Shown: positions 8,974 through 18,121, numbered from the stretch's first letter. The stretch is DNA of 64,000 nucleotides from Peribacillus acanthi (GCF_003073175.1 NZ_QBBX01000011.1:51345-115344), one strand, 5' to 3'. Translations and numbers: made by a program. Notes: generated by a model from the letters alone, not told the origin.

Positions 8974-9938
8974 GAAATAAGCTGCTCGATGCATTTTCAA
9001 AACAAGATAGTGGTTTCGTATCGGGACAACAAGTTGCTGATTATCTTGGTTGTTCGAGAACGGCTGTCTGGAAACATATTGAAGAATTAAAAAAGGACGG
9101 CTATGAAGTAGAGGCAGTAAGGAAAAAAGGTTACCGGATTCTTAGCACTCCAGGAAAAGTCAGTGAAAGTGAAATTAGGATGGGATTGAATACAAAAAAG
9201 ATGGGAAAAGTCATTTCGTACTTTGAGACCATCGATTCAACCCAAAAAGTTGCTCATACACTTGCGAATGAAGGGGCAGGAGAAGGAACTATCGTTATTG
9301 CTGAGGAACAGGTACAAGGTAAAGGAAGAATGGCAAGGAATTGGCACTCACCGAAGTATACTGGAATATGGATGAGCACAATTTTAAAACCAAATATCCC
9401 AATACACCGCGCTCCACAGTTAACTCTACTTGCAGCAGTTGCAGTGGTACAAGCGATCGAAGAGGTTACGGATTTATCACCGATGATTAAGTGGCCCAAT
9501 GATATCCTAGTGAACGGAAAAAAAATCACTGGTATACTTACTGAGATGCAAGCTGAAAGCGATAAAATTAACTCCATTATATTGGGTATAGGCATAAATG
9601 TGAACCAAAAAAGAGAGGATTTCCCAGAAGAGTTACAGGAAAAAGCCTCTTCCTTAAATATAGAAACAGGCAGTGAGTATTCAAGGGCGAAAATAGTTCA
9701 AACCCTCTTGGCAAAGCTCGAAACTCTTTATGAGTTGTATTTAAGTAAAGGATTTATCCCTATCAAACTTCTATGGGAAAGTTATGCAATCAGTATTGGA
9801 ACGGAAATCACTGCGACTACTATAAATCAAGTCCTTAAAGGGAAAGCGATCGGTATTACGGATGAAGGTGTACTATTATTACAGGATGATGAGGGGACTA
9901 CTCATTCCATTTATTCCGCAGATATACACCTTGCATAA
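8958..9938 (+). CDS. birA: Biotin-protein ligase / biotin operon repressor BirA
   Basis: A bifunctional protein that charges biotin-dependent enzymes and represses biotin genes as a biotinyl-AMP complex. Residues 1-65 form a winged helix (VADYLGCSRTAVWKHIEELK). The ligase domain follows, with QGKGRMARNWHSP (adenylate loop) and KWPNDILVNGKKITGIL. I choose the ATG at 8958 because AGGTGGT lies seven bases upstream and the 326-residue length fits; an upstream GTG at 8946 has no site of its own. It is the last gene of the ypjD operon. The DNA-binding domain is present, so this is the group II (regulatory) form. Confidence 0.95.
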   Translation: MQSEIRNKLLDAFSKQDSGFVSGQQVADYLGCSRTAVWKHIEELKKDGYEVEAVRKKGYRILSTPGKVSESEIRMGLNTKKMGKVISYFETIDSTQKVAHTLANEGAGEGTIVIAEEQVQGKGRMARNWHSPKYTGIWMSTILKPNIPIHRAPQLTLLAAVAVVQAIEEVTDLSPMIKWPNDILVNGKKITGILTEMQAESDKINSIILGIGINVNQKREDFPEELQEKASSLNIETGSEYSRAKIVQTLLAKLETLYELYLSKGFIPIKLLWESYAISIGTEITATTINQVLKGKAIGITDEGVLLLQDDEGTTHSIYSADIHLA

Positions 9939-9990
9939 AAATTGATTTCTATTTACTTACAAATAATATTAGCTCTCTTTTTATTTAATT

Positions 9991-9999
9991 TGTTATAAT
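9991..9999 (+). promoter_or_regulatory. Extended -10 promoter of panBCD
   Basis: TGTTATAAT is a perfect extended -10 element. No good -35 is visible, which is acceptable for an extended -10. Transcription would begin near 10006, giving a leader of about 180 bases before panB. Confidence 0.65.
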
Positions 10000-10005
10000 G
10001 TTTAT

Positions 10006-10142
10006 GGGCAGTATCATTTGAACTGCACCTGATAAATACTAACTAAAAATAGATTCTGCCTAGATCCATGTATGGACGGGGACAGAGGGATGAAACTTTT
10101 TTAACAACGACGGGATCCTTCTGCAAAAGAGGGGTTTTTTTT
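10006..10142 (+). ncRNA. Structured panB leader, likely a 'pan' motif RNA with attenuator
   Basis: The untranslated leader contains a hairpin GCAGT/ACTGC, a longer interrupted stem around 10057-10084 whose tip is TCCATGTATGGA and whose outer arms are CTG/CAG, and an intrinsic terminator just before panB. A conserved RNA called the pan motif is known upstream of pantothenate genes in Bacillus and other bacteria; position and stem architecture fit it. I did not align it to the published model, so the family name is an inference. The end is set at the terminator. Confidence 0.6.
10115..10142 (+). terminator. Attenuator terminator upstream of panB
   Basis: ATCCTTC pairs with GAGGGGT (with G-T pairs) around a seven-base loop, followed by eight T residues. 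It ends 44 bases before the panB ATG, so transcription of panBCD must pass it. Confidence 0.7.
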
Positions 10143-10186
10143 CGCCATCAAACGTTTCGTCTCCTCGTAAAAAAGGAGGAAAAAAG

Positions 10187-11020
10187 ATGAAGCTTGCCAG
10201 TCACTTTTTTAAAATGAAAGAACAAAGAGAAAAGATTGTAATGCTTACCGCATATGATTATCCTTCTGCAAAGCTTGCTGAATCTGCTGGTGTAGACATG
10301 ATTTTGGTTGGTGATTCATTGGGCATGGTGGTATTAGGCTATGAATCAACCATACCAGTAACGGTTGAGGATATGGTCCACCATACAAAAGCTGTAAAAC
10401 GAGGTGCTCAGAATACATTTATTGTCACTGATATGCCTTTCATGAGCTATCATTTATCCATTGATGAAACCTTGCGAAATGCTGCAAGGATTATCCAAGA
10501 AAGTGGTGCCGATGCTGTCAAGGTGGAAGGTGCGGATGAGGTACTATATAAGATAGCTGCCATGACAAAAGCTGGTATACCAGTAGTTGCCCATTTAGGT
10601 TTGACTCCTCAGTCTGTTGGTGTTCTTGGTGGGTATAAGGTACAAGGGAAAAGTGTCGATGATGCGAAGAAACTAATTGAAGATGCTAAAAAATGTCAGG
10701 AAGCTGGTGCAATTGCTCTTGTTCTAGAATGTGTTCCTTACCAAGTGGCATCCATTATTTCTCAAGAACTGCACATTCCAACAATTGGCATAGGAGCTGG
10801 TATAGGTACGGATGGTCAAGTTCTAGTTTTCCATGATGTCATCAAATTTGGTGTAGACCGAGTTCCAAAGTTTGTCAAAATCTATGGAAATAGTAATGAT
10901 GAAATATACAATGCACTTTCTGCTTATGTTAAGGACGTAAAAGATCTTTCCTTCCCTGAAGAAAAGCATTCTTTTACGATGAAAGATGAAGATCTTTCAT
11001 CTCTATATGGAGGAAAATAA
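10187..11020 (+). CDS. panB: 3-methyl-2-oxobutanoate hydroxymethyltransferase PanB
   Basis: Transfers a hydroxymethyl group from 5,10-methylene-THF to ketoisovalerate, the first step of pantothenate (and so CoA) synthesis. The 277-residue TIM-barrel protein carries LTAYDYPSA, the metal-site segment VGDSLGMV, and the [17 protein letters not shown] signature. A strong AAGGAGG precedes the ATG. It shares one base with panC (TAATG). The structured leader upstream suggests feedback control by premature termination. Confidence 0.97.
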   Translation: MKLASHFFKMKEQREKIVMLTAYDYPSAKLAESAGVDMILVGDSLGMVVLGYESTIPVTVEDMVHHTKAVKRGAQNTFIVTDMPFMSYHLSIDETLRNAARIIQESGADAVKVEGADEVLYKIAAMTKAGIPVVAHLGLTPQSVGVLGGYKVQGKSVDDAKKLIEDAKKCQEAGAIALVLECVPYQVASIISQELHIPTIGIGAGIGTDGQVLVFHDVIKFGVDRVPKFVKIYGNSNDEIYNALSAYVKDVKDLSFPEEKHSFTMKDEDLSSLYGGK

Positions 11021-11865
11021 TGAATATTATTACGAATGCATCAGACATGCAAAAGACCATGCAAAAATACAAATCTGAGGGAAAATCAATTGGATTTGTG
11101 CCAACGATGGGATATTTGCATGAAGGTCATAAAAGCCTATTGCAAGAGGCTAGGAAGAGACATGATATTGTAGCTTTAAGTATATTTGTTAATCCTTTAC
11201 AATTTGGGCCCAATGAGGATTTTGACACCTATCCCCGAGACTTGAAACGGGATGAAACCATTGCTTCGGAGATGGGAGTCGATGTTATATTTTATCCAAC
11301 TGTACAGGAGATGTATGGTGAGGAATTGACTGTAAGTGTCAAGGTAACGAATCGTACTGATGCTTTATGTGGTAGAAAAAGACCTGGTCATTTTGATGGT
11401 GTAGCGACAGTATTAACAAAGCTTTTTAATATCGTTCTGCCTGACGAAGCCTTCTTTGGCTTGAAAGATGCTCAACAAGTGGCAATTGTTCAAGGTATGG
11501 TAGAAGATTTTAATTTTCCAGTAAAAATTGTACCAGTTACGACAGTACGTGAAGAAGATGGTCTTGCAAAAAGTTCTAGAAATGTGTATTTATTAGAAGA
11601 AGAACGTAAACAAGCTCCTCAACTTTACCAAAGTCTTCTTTTAGCTAAAGAATCCATTGAAGAAGGAGTTACCAATTCCTCATCAGTTGTTAGTTTAATT
11701 GAAAGTCATATTAAGGAAACGACTAATGGAATCATTGATTATGTAGAGGTATATTCGTATCCGCAATTAAAAACAGTAGAGCAATTATCTGGTAAAATCA
11801 TTATCGCTCTAGCTGTTAAATTCTCAAAAGCTAGGTTGATTGATAATATCATTTTCGAGATATAA
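11020..11865 (+). CDS. panC: Pantothenate synthetase PanC
   Basis: Ligates pantoate and beta-alanine using ATP. The 281-residue protein shows the nucleotidyl-transfer motif [13 protein letters not shown] (HxGH), the [14 protein letters not shown] loop and the KSSRNVYL motif, in the expected order. It overlaps panB by one base and lies 73 bases upstream of panD. All catalytic motifs are intact. Confidence 0.97.
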   Translation: MNIITNASDMQKTMQKYKSEGKSIGFVPTMGYLHEGHKSLLQEARKRHDIVALSIFVNPLQFGPNEDFDTYPRDLKRDETIASEMGVDVIFYPTVQEMYGEELTVSVKVTNRTDALCGRKRPGHFDGVATVLTKLFNIVLPDEAFFGLKDAQQVAIVQGMVEDFNFPVKIVPVTTVREEDGLAKSSRNVYLLEEERKQAPQLYQSLLLAKESIEEGVTNSSSVVSLIESHIKETTNGIIDYVEVYSYPQLKTVEQLSGKIIIALAVKFSKARLIDNIIFEI

Positions 11866-11938
11866 GTTTTAAATTTAAGCTATAACACTGATAAGGATTG
11901 AAGTGTTTAGGCTGTACAGACACACAGGGGGGAACAAC

Positions 11939-12325
11939 ATGTTTAGAACGATGATGAACGGAAAAATTCATCGAGCACGAGTTACAGAAGCTAATTTGAA
12001 CTATGTAGGAAGCATTACGATTGATCAAGATATTTTGGATGCGGTCGATATGTTGCCTAACGAAAAGGTTAGCATCGTCAATAATAATAATGGAGCACGT
12101 TTTGAAACTTATATTATTGCTGGGGAAAGAGGTAGTGGAGTGGTGTGCTTAAATGGCGCAGCAGCTCGTTTAGTTCAACCAGATGATGTTGTCATTATCA
12201 TTTCCTACACAATGATCGCAGAAGAAAAAGTAAAACAACATAAGCCAAAAGTTGCAATCATGGATGAAAATAATAATATTACTCAAATGATTGATTATGA
12301 GCCAGAAGCAACAGTTCTAGTTTAA
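11939..12325 (+). CDS. panD: Aspartate 1-decarboxylase PanD
   Basis: Makes beta-alanine from aspartate for pantothenate synthesis. It is a pyruvoyl enzyme made as a pro-enzyme that cleaves itself between Gly24 and Ser25; both are present in [10 protein letters not shown] start it at the ATG at 11939, where AGGGGGG lies upstream and the numbering of the cleavage site fits; an open frame from 11903 would add 12 residues. It is the last gene of panBCD and is followed by a strong terminator. Confidence 0.97.
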   Translation: MFRTMMNGKIHRARVTEANLNYVGSITIDQDILDAVDMLPNEKVSIVNNNNGARFETYIIAGERGSGVVCLNGAAARLVQPDDVVIIISYTMIAEEKVKQHKPKVAIMDENNNITQMIDYEPEATVLV

Positions 12326-12369
12326 ACATAAACCTTGTCCATTAATATGGGCAAGGTTTATGTTTTTTA
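12325..12369 (+). terminator. Terminator of panBCD
   Basis: AACATAAACCTTG pairs perfectly with CAAGGTTTATGTT, followed by a T run directly after the panD stop. Confidence 0.92.
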
Positions 12370-12402
12370 AACAACAAAAAGTATAACTTTTAAAGTTAGA
12401 GC

Positions 12403-12610
12403 AGTGTCTAGCTCCGACGCACAGGACGTGCTAGTGCCGACATCGCCATAGGACGTGGCGTTTTTGTCGGCCAGCGCCCAGCGACTAGTGTACTTCGCCC
12501 ACCTCCCTAAGATAAGTCAACATCGAATCACTAACGTTCTTCGTGTTTCCTTTATCTCAGTCGGAGTGCTCCAGTCCTGTCGTGCGCTAAACGGGCGCTT
12601 CCGCTTTTCT
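12403..12610. repeat. Large imperfect palindromic repeat, Bacillus type (composite)
   Basis: About 208 bases of GC-richer DNA with outer arms that pair (AGCTCCGAC near 12410 with GTCGGAGTGCT near 12560) and an internal hairpin unit (GGACGTG...GACGTGGCG) that looks like a second repeat inserted in the first. From memory, elements with the AGCTCC...GGGCGCTTCCGCTTTT pattern recur in Bacillaceae intergenic regions. A 62-residue open frame inside it is not a gene. Confidence 0.75.
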
Positions 12611-12678
12611 AATAAATTTTATTTATTTTTGAAAATACTATAGAATGGATGTAGTATTTTGAATTTTGAGGTGTAAAA

Positions 12679-15468
12679 ATGGCCCAGCGATATGTGGTTG
12701 TTGATCTTGAAACAACCGGAAATTCCCCTAAAAAAGGAGACCGAATCATCCAGTTTGCTGGAGTTGTTATTGAAGATGGAATAATCACGGATCAATTCTC
12801 TACATATATCAATCCGGGGAGACCGATATCTATTTTTATAGAGGAGCTAACTGGAATTAACGATTCCATGGTTATTGATTCTCCGACCTTCGAGGAAGTC
12901 GCCCCGAAAATCATTAGTTTGTTACAGGATTCTTGTTTTGTTGCACATAATGTTTTATTTGACCTTTCGTTTCTACAGGACGAGCTAACTAGATGTGGTT
13001 TTGAAGGGTTCTATGGTTCTACTATTGATACTGTTGAACTTGCGCGTATAATGAGGCCAACTGCTGATAGCTATAAACTTTCTTCATTGGCTGAAAAAGA
13101 AGGTTTGAATCATGATAGACCGCATCAAGCCGATAGCGATGCATTAGTGACGGCACAACTGTTTATAAAATTATACGATGACCTAAAGGTTCTACCTTTA
13201 GTTACCTTAAAACATATGTTGCGATTATCCTACTCATTGAAAAGTGAAATATCGGAGCTACTTTCAACTATTGTTAAAGAAAGAATGACTCATCATATTT
13301 TGCATACGGATGATGTCGTTGTCTTTAGGGGCATTGCTCTTAAAGACTGTAAGGAAAATGAGTTAGAGGGAGGAAGTATTCCAGACTATCCATTTAAACA
13401 TAATCAAAAAATGGAATACTTCAAGAAAGGCTTTCTTGATGCGGAGGAAAGACAGAATCAATTAACAATGATGGATTTGGTCTACAAGTGCATGGACGAA
13501 AAGAAATCTGCACTAATTGAAGCAGGTACGGGTCTTGGAAAAACATTAGGATATCTTATACCTGCTGCATTCTATTCTAGAAAACATCATCAGCCTGTTA
13601 TAATTAGTACAAACACCCTTCAACTACAAGGTCAGCTATGGTCAGTAGAACTTCCGAAATTGGAAGCCATGCTACCTTTCGCTATAAGGTCAACAATTCT
13701 TAAAGGAAAAAACAACTACCTAAGTTTGCCGAAATTTGAGCGAGCCCTAAAAAGCAAAGATAATCACTATGACACCGCTTTGGCAAAATTACAGATTCTT
13801 GTATGGTTGACGAATACGGAAACCGGAGACAAGGATGAATTGAATTTTTCAAGTGGTGGAGAATTATTTTGGGAAAAATTACAAAACGATGACTATATGA
13901 TTCCTGCATTTGAAGCTCCTTGGCAGCCTGTAGACTTTTATGCTAGGGCGAAACGTAAAGCTCAAGTCTCTGATTTGATATTTACCAATCATGCCTTTTT
14001 AATGGCAGATATTCTTTCAAAAGACGACTCTGTAATCAAAGATGGAATCATGATTATTGATGAAGCCCATCAACTAGAAAACGCTGCGTCTAGATTTTTA
14101 GGCGAGAATATTGATTATGATTACATGAAAATGATGCTAAATAAATGGGGAACTATCGATCAACGTCAACTTTTTTATAAAGGTATAGAAATTACGAAGT
14201 CCCTCCATTTATCTGTGTCATCTAGTAGTGATTCCTTCGTACAAGATATTCAATTTGAGATGGACGAGTTATTTTTTATGGTTTCCAATCGAGCTCGTCA
14301 AAGACTAGCAGGAAAGGGTTTCACGAAAGAAACTATACTTTTAAGAAGTTTATGGGAGTCAGATAGAACAAGGGAATCTTTTATTAATGCTGCAGAAAGA
14401 CTATCTTCTTCCATCCAAAAACTAGTTCATGAAATGAGGAAAATTATCCATTTAATCTGCGATAATGAACATGATTTAAGTAAAAATAATATGTATTACA
14501 TAAGTGAAGTCAACTTATTGATACAATATTTTACGGAACTATCGAATCGTTTCATTCATTTTGCAAAAGAATCTGACAAGGATTACATCATATGGGTTGA
14601 ATTTAATAAAAATAGTCCGCATCATGGAGTCAGCTTCTTTTCTCAACCTATTTATGGTGGAAAAAACCTATGGCAACGATTTTTCTCAAATCAAAAATGT
14701 AATATTTTAACTTCGTCTACATTAACGACAGGCGGTTCTTTCCAATTTATCAAAAATCAGCTTGGTTTATCCGATATCCCTTTGCAAACAGCGATTTACC
14801 CATCACCGTTTGCCTATCACGATAAAGTCAAGTTATTAATCCCTGTTGAGATTTCAGATATAAATTCTGTTTCAAATGACGAGTATATAAACCAGACAGT
14901 AGAGCATATTTCCATTGCGACCATTGCTTCAAAAGGAAGGACTTTAGTATTGTTCAATTCCTATGACATGTTGCGAAAAGCATACGTCGAAATGAAAAAT
15001 GATCCGAAACTCTCGGACTTTAATATTTTTGCACAAGGTATCACAGGTGGAAGCCGGACAAGAATTATCCGTAATTTTCAAAGTATGGATCGGGCGGTGT
15101 TATTAGGTACGGCTAGCTTTTGGGAAGGTGTGGATATACCTGGTGAGAAATTATCGTGTGTTATGATGGTTAGATTGCCATTTTCATCGCCTACTGAACC
15201 GATCACAGAAGCTCGCTGTAATGACATTAAAGATGCAGGGAAAAATGCATTTTCATCTTATTCCTTACCTGAAGCAATCCTTAGATTCAAGCAAGGTTTT
15301 GGAAGACTTATAAGAACCGAAAGAGATAAAGGACTGTTAATTGTATTAGATAGGAGAATCATTACAACTGAATACGGTAAATCCTTTATTAAATCCATTC
15401 CAAAAATCAATCTGCAAGAAGTAAATAAGGATGAGATGGTAGAAATTATCAATGAATGGCTCTGTTAA
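12679..15468 (+). CDS. dinG: ATP-dependent helicase/exonuclease DinG
   Basis: A 929-residue fusion typical of Firmicutes: an N-terminal DEDD 3'-5' exonuclease domain (VDLETTG at residues 8-14) followed by an XPD-like superfamily 2 helicase with Walker A EAGTGLGKT at 281-289, DEAH at 461-464, and C-terminal motifs LGTASFWEGVDIPG and QGFGRLIRT. The iron-sulphur cysteines of E. coli DinG are not apparent, as expected for the Bacillus type. It follows panD as in B. subtilis, separated here by a palindromic repeat. I see no LexA box upstream. No terminator follows; a decayed repeat lies downstream. Confidence 0.95.
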   Translation: MAQRYVVVDLETTGNSPKKGDRIIQFAGVVIEDGIITDQFSTYINPGRPISIFIEELTGINDSMVIDSPTFEEVAPKIISLLQDSCFVAHNVLFDLSFLQDELTRCGFEGFYGSTIDTVELARIMRPTADSYKLSSLAEKEGLNHDRPHQADSDALVTAQLFIKLYDDLKVLPLVTLKHMLRLSYSLKSEISELLSTIVKERMTHHILHTDDVVVFRGIALKDCKENELEGGSIPDYPFKHNQKMEYFKKGFLDAEERQNQLTMMDLVYKCMDEKKSALIEAGTGLGKTLGYLIPAAFYSRKHHQPVIISTNTLQLQGQLWSVELPKLEAMLPFAIRSTILKGKNNYLSLPKFERALKSKDNHYDTALAKLQILVWLTNTETGDKDELNFSSGGELFWEKLQNDDYMIPAFEAPWQPVDFYARAKRKAQVSDLIFTNHAFLMADILSKDDSVIKDGIMIIDEAHQLENAASRFLGENIDYDYMKMMLNKWGTIDQRQLFYKGIEITKSLHLSVSSSSDSFVQDIQFEMDELFFMVSNRARQRLAGKGFTKETILLRSLWESDRTRESFINAAERLSSSIQKLVHEMRKIIHLICDNEHDLSKNNMYYISEVNLLIQYFTELSNRFIHFAKESDKDYIIWVEFNKNSPHHGVSFFSQPIYGGKNLWQRFFSNQKCNILTSSTLTTGGSFQFIKNQLGLSDIPLQTAIYPSPFAYHDKVKLLIPVEISDINSVSNDEYINQTVEHISIATIASKGRTLVLFNSYDMLRKAYVEMKNDPKLSDFNIFAQGITGGSRTRIIRNFQSMDRAVLLGTASFWEGVDIPGEKLSCVMMVRLPFSSPTEPITEARCNDIKDAGKNAFSSYSLPEAILRFKQGFGRLIRTERDKGLLIVLDRRIITTEYGKSFIKSIPKINLQEVNKDEMVEIINEWLC

Positions 15469-15531
15469 TGATCCACAGTACTAAATTATATAATGTCTCT
15501 AATAAAAACTATGTTAAAGTCCCGCTATTTT

Positions 15532-15632
15532 TTGATTGAAGTGGAGTGGAAGACGTTTACTCCTGGGGGATTAGCGCTACATGCTCGGCGAACACCCACC
15601 GAAAAAGCAAGCATCTGGAATGAAAATCAACA
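15532..15632. repeat. Decayed GTTGATT-type palindromic repeat
   Basis: Begins TTGATTGAAGTGGAGTGG and ends GGAATGAAAATCAACA, with remnants of the central ACTCCTG and AAAGCAAGC blocks. It is the same family as the better copy at 17859-17986, with many point changes. The rest of the 405-base gap between dinG and ypmA holds a minus-strand terminator and a promoter. Confidence 0.65.
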
Positions 15633-15654
15633 GGTAAATTAAACAGAGTTTAAC

Positions 15655-15678
15655 AAAAAAAAGCAGCTCTAGAGCTGC
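15655..15678 (-). terminator. Orphan minus-strand terminator
   Basis: GCAGCTCTAGAGCTGC is a perfect palindrome preceded on the plus strand by eight A residues, so it is an intrinsic terminator only in the minus direction. No minus-strand gene is recognisable to its right. Confidence 0.6.
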
Positions 15679-15777
15679 CAACAGTGTGTGTGAATTAGAA
15701 CTATTAATTAGTGGTATACCAAAAGCTACTTACTAGGTTGAAAATTTGGGTAAACATTATCCTAACGCTTTTCAACC

Positions 15778-15786
15778 TGTTATAAT
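15778..15786 (+). promoter_or_regulatory. Extended -10 promoter of ypmA-ypmB-aspB
   Basis: TGTTATAAT forms a perfect extended -10 about 90 bases before ypmA. The -35 region (TTATCC) is poor. Confidence 0.6.
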
Positions 15787-15873
15787 GATGTGAGAAAGAA
15801 TCATTGTACAAATAGTATGAGTCGTACATAGGCTGTCTATGATTAACAAATTCTTCTGCCTCAGGAGGTCAAT

Positions 15874-16044
15874 ATGGAAAGCAAAATTGAAGTAATTTCA
15901 ACAGTGAAGATTCAAAATACCCCTGATTTATATAAGGTTGTCGATGCGTTAAATCGTACCTTGAAGGATCGGGATTTAATGTTTGGACTTGCATTAGATC
16001 AAGAAGATAAAGAAAAAGCGATTTTTACGATTTACCGTACATAG
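15874..16044 (+). CDS. ypmA: Small conserved protein YpmA
   Basis: A 56-residue protein beginning MESKIEVISTVKIQ and ending FTIYRT. It matches my memory of YpmA in length, ends and position upstream of ypmB and aspB. AGGAGG lies five bases before the ATG. No function is known; the alternating hydrophobic pattern suggests a small mixed alpha/beta fold. The ypmB start is five bases after its stop. Confidence 0.85.
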   Translation: MESKIEVISTVKIQNTPDLYKVVDALNRTLKDRDLMFGLALDQEDKEKAIFTIYRT

Positions 16045-16049
16045 AAAGT

Positions 16050-16535
16050 GTGAATAAAGTGAAAAAATGGTTGGTTTTTATAGGAATAGCTGTATTTTTG
16101 ATAGGCGCGTTAATATTGAACAGTTATATCCAAGGCATAAATGTTAAAAAAGAACGTTATGAACATGCCGTATCAATTGCTAAAAAAGACGGAGAGCTTG
16201 TCGAGATAAAACAATTCCATCTCTATAACGGCATGGAAACATACTATGTGGTACAGGGAATCGATAAAAACGGTAAGGAAAAAACCGTCTGGATCCCTGA
16301 AGATAAGAAAAAAGAAATAACCATTCGTTTTAATTCCTATGGCAAATCAAAGGAAGATATCGTAAGAATAGTTAATAAAGAATTAAATCCATATGAAATC
16401 ATTGCGATAAAGCCTGGAATGGAAAAGGATACACCGCTTTGGGAAGTAACCTTTAAGGATAATAAGGGCCGTTTTAATTATTATTACTTTGATTTCCGTA
16501 CTGGAGAATGGTTAAAATTTTATCGAAGCATATAG
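16050..16535 (+). CDS. ypmB: YpmB-like membrane-anchored PepSY-type protein
   Basis: A 161-residue protein with one N-terminal membrane segment (about residues 7-27) and an extracytoplasmic domain resembling YpmB/DUF5590, ending in the PepSY-like LWEVTFKDNKGRFNYYYFDF strand pair. The start is GTG at 16050, with another in-frame GTG at 16059; the only purine stretch (GAAAG) is very close to the first, so coupling to ypmA is likely. aspB follows after 18 bases. The function is unknown. Confidence 0.85.
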   Translation: MNKVKKWLVFIGIAVFLIGALILNSYIQGINVKKERYEHAVSIAKKDGELVEIKQFHLYNGMETYYVVQGIDKNGKEKTVWIPEDKKKEITIRFNSYGKSKEDIVRIVNKELNPYEIIAIKPGMEKDTPLWEVTFKDNKGRFNYYYFDFRTGEWLKFYRSI

Positions 16536-16553
16536 GATTAGGGGGATCATTTC

Positions 16554-17744
16554 ATGAAACTTTCAAAAAGAGTGGCTGCATTGACACCATCTTCTACTTT
16601 AGCCATTACAGCTAAAGCAAAAGAATTAAAGTCACAAGGATTTGATGTGATTGGTTTAGGGGCAGGGGAGCCAGATTTCAATACTCCTCAGCATATTATT
16701 GACGCTGCTTTTAAATCTATGGTTGAAGGACAGACGAAATATACTCCTTCAGCTGGATTGCCGCAATTAAAACAAGCGATTGTCAATAAACTGAAAAGAG
16801 ACCAGGGTTTAGACTATAAACCCTCTCAAGTAACTATTGGATCTGGTGCAAAGCATTCACTTTATACTCTTTTCCAAGCTATTCTCGATGAAGGTGATGA
16901 AGTACTTGTTCCTATTCCATATTGGGTAAGTTATCCAGAGCAAGTAAAGTTGGCTGAAGGAATCCCGGTTTATATTGAGGGAAAAGAAGAGAATCAATTT
17001 AAGATTACTCCTCAACAGATTGAAGAATCTGTAACAAATCGTACAAAAGCTATTATCATCAACTCTCCAAGTAATCCAACTGGGATGCTATATACAGAAT
17101 CAGAATTAGCTGAAATTGGCGAGGTCTGCATCAAGCATGACTTATTAATTGTTTCTGACGAGATTTATGAAAAACTAATTTATGGCGAAAATAAACACGT
17201 TTCAATTGCTCAGCTTTCTGAGGATTTAAAGGTACGTACCATTATCATTAATGGAGTTTCAAAATCTCATTCCATGACTGGTTGGAGAATTGGTTATGCT
17301 GTTGGGAACCAAGAAATCATTGATGCTATGACAAATCTCGCGAGCCATAGTACTTCAAACCCAACTACGACTGCACAATACGGAGCAATTGCTGCTTACG
17401 AAGGGCCACAAGACGCAGTTGAAGAAATGAGAATAGCATTTGAAGAAAGATTAAATATTATCTATGACAAATTAGTAGCCATCCCTGGTATTACTTGTTT
17501 AAAACCACAGGGTGCATTTTATCTATTTCCGAACGCTAAGGATGCAGCCCAAATGACAGGGTTTGATAACGTTGATGATTTTTCGACTGCATTGCTTGAG
17601 GAAGCGATGGTTGCGGTTATTCCTGGGTCAGGTTTTGGTTCGGCAGATAATATTCGTCTTTCATATGCAACATCACTGGATGCATTAGAAAAAGCAGTGG
17701 AACGAATCCATCACTTTGTTGAGACGAAATCAGTTTCTAAATAA
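16554..17744 (+). CDS. aspB: Aspartate aminotransferase AspB (class I PLP)
   Basis: Interconverts aspartate and oxaloacetate with glutamate/2-oxoglutarate. The 396-residue class I aminotransferase has LGAGEPDFNTP, INSPSNPTG, SDEIYEKL and the PLP-lysine motif VSKSHSMTGWRIGY, all intact. The ribosome site TTAGGGGG precedes the ATG. In B. subtilis aspB is followed closely by asnS; here a 457-base gap containing repeats and a separate promoter divides them. Aspartate is the precursor for the lysine and pantothenate genes nearby. Confidence 0.95.
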   Translation: MKLSKRVAALTPSSTLAITAKAKELKSQGFDVIGLGAGEPDFNTPQHIIDAAFKSMVEGQTKYTPSAGLPQLKQAIVNKLKRDQGLDYKPSQVTIGSGAKHSLYTLFQAILDEGDEVLVPIPYWVSYPEQVKLAEGIPVYIEGKEENQFKITPQQIEESVTNRTKAIIINSPSNPTGMLYTESELAEIGEVCIKHDLLIVSDEIYEKLIYGENKHVSIAQLSEDLKVRTIIINGVSKSHSMTGWRIGYAVGNQEIIDAMTNLASHSTSNPTTTAQYGAIAAYEGPQDAVEEMRIAFEERLNIIYDKLVAIPGITCLKPQGAFYLFPNAKDAAQMTGFDNVDDFSTALLEEAMVAVIPGSGFGSADNIRLSYATSLDALEKAVERIHHFVETKSVSK

Positions 17745-17764
17745 TGTAAGGTTTATCTAACTGA

Positions 17765-18108
17765 GGGTGACTCATAGATTCTGCCTACTACAAAATAAAA
17801 AATGGTTATTTTTCTTAAAATTTGTTGCGTTGTCTGTAATTTACCTTTAACAATTTGAGTTGATTGTAGCGGAGGGCACTTGACTCCTGCGGGAAGTAGA
17901 GGGAAGTGGGAGACCCCACAGGCGTTTACGCCGAGGAGGCTCTCACCCTCCCCGCGGAAAGCAAGTGCCAGGAGCGCAAAATCAACGGTCAAACGTTATT
18001 GTCTAAATACAACATTCTCTTCGAAATGAGCCTGAAGAATATCCGTTTTAATTTTTAATATTTTTTTTATTAAATTTGTGGGGTCAGATACTAAGTATAG
18101 AGTCACCC
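17765..18108. mobile_element. MITE-like element with inverted ends, carrying a nested repeat
   Basis: Starts GGGTGACTC at 17765 and ends with its exact inverse GAGTCACCC at 18108. A GTTGATT-type palindromic repeat (17859-17986) sits inside. There is no coding capacity and no clear target-site duplication. A 66-base version with the same left end and a near match at the right is at 48345-48410. Calling it mobile is inference from shared ends. Confidence 0.45.
17859..17986. repeat. GTTGATT-type palindromic repeat, well-preserved copy
   Basis: Ends GTTGATT and AATCAAC are perfectly inverted. Inside them GGCACTTG pairs with CAAGTGCC, and AGACCCCACAGGCG...CGCCGAGGAGGCT forms the central hairpin. 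The GC content is far above the surroundings. From memory this family is dispersed through Bacillaceae intergenic regions. A 79-residue minus-strand open frame across it is not a gene. Confidence 0.85.
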
Positions 18109-18121
18109 ATTTTTATACTCA

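Noticed and set aside
12455-12643. 62-residue plus-strand open frame
   Set aside because: It lies almost wholly inside a palindromic repeat, has no proper ribosome site, and is the kind of frame produced by any copy of that element.
17753-17992. 79-residue minus-strand open frame
   Set aside because: It crosses the GTTGATT-type repeat; the frame is a by-product of the GC-rich hairpin arms.
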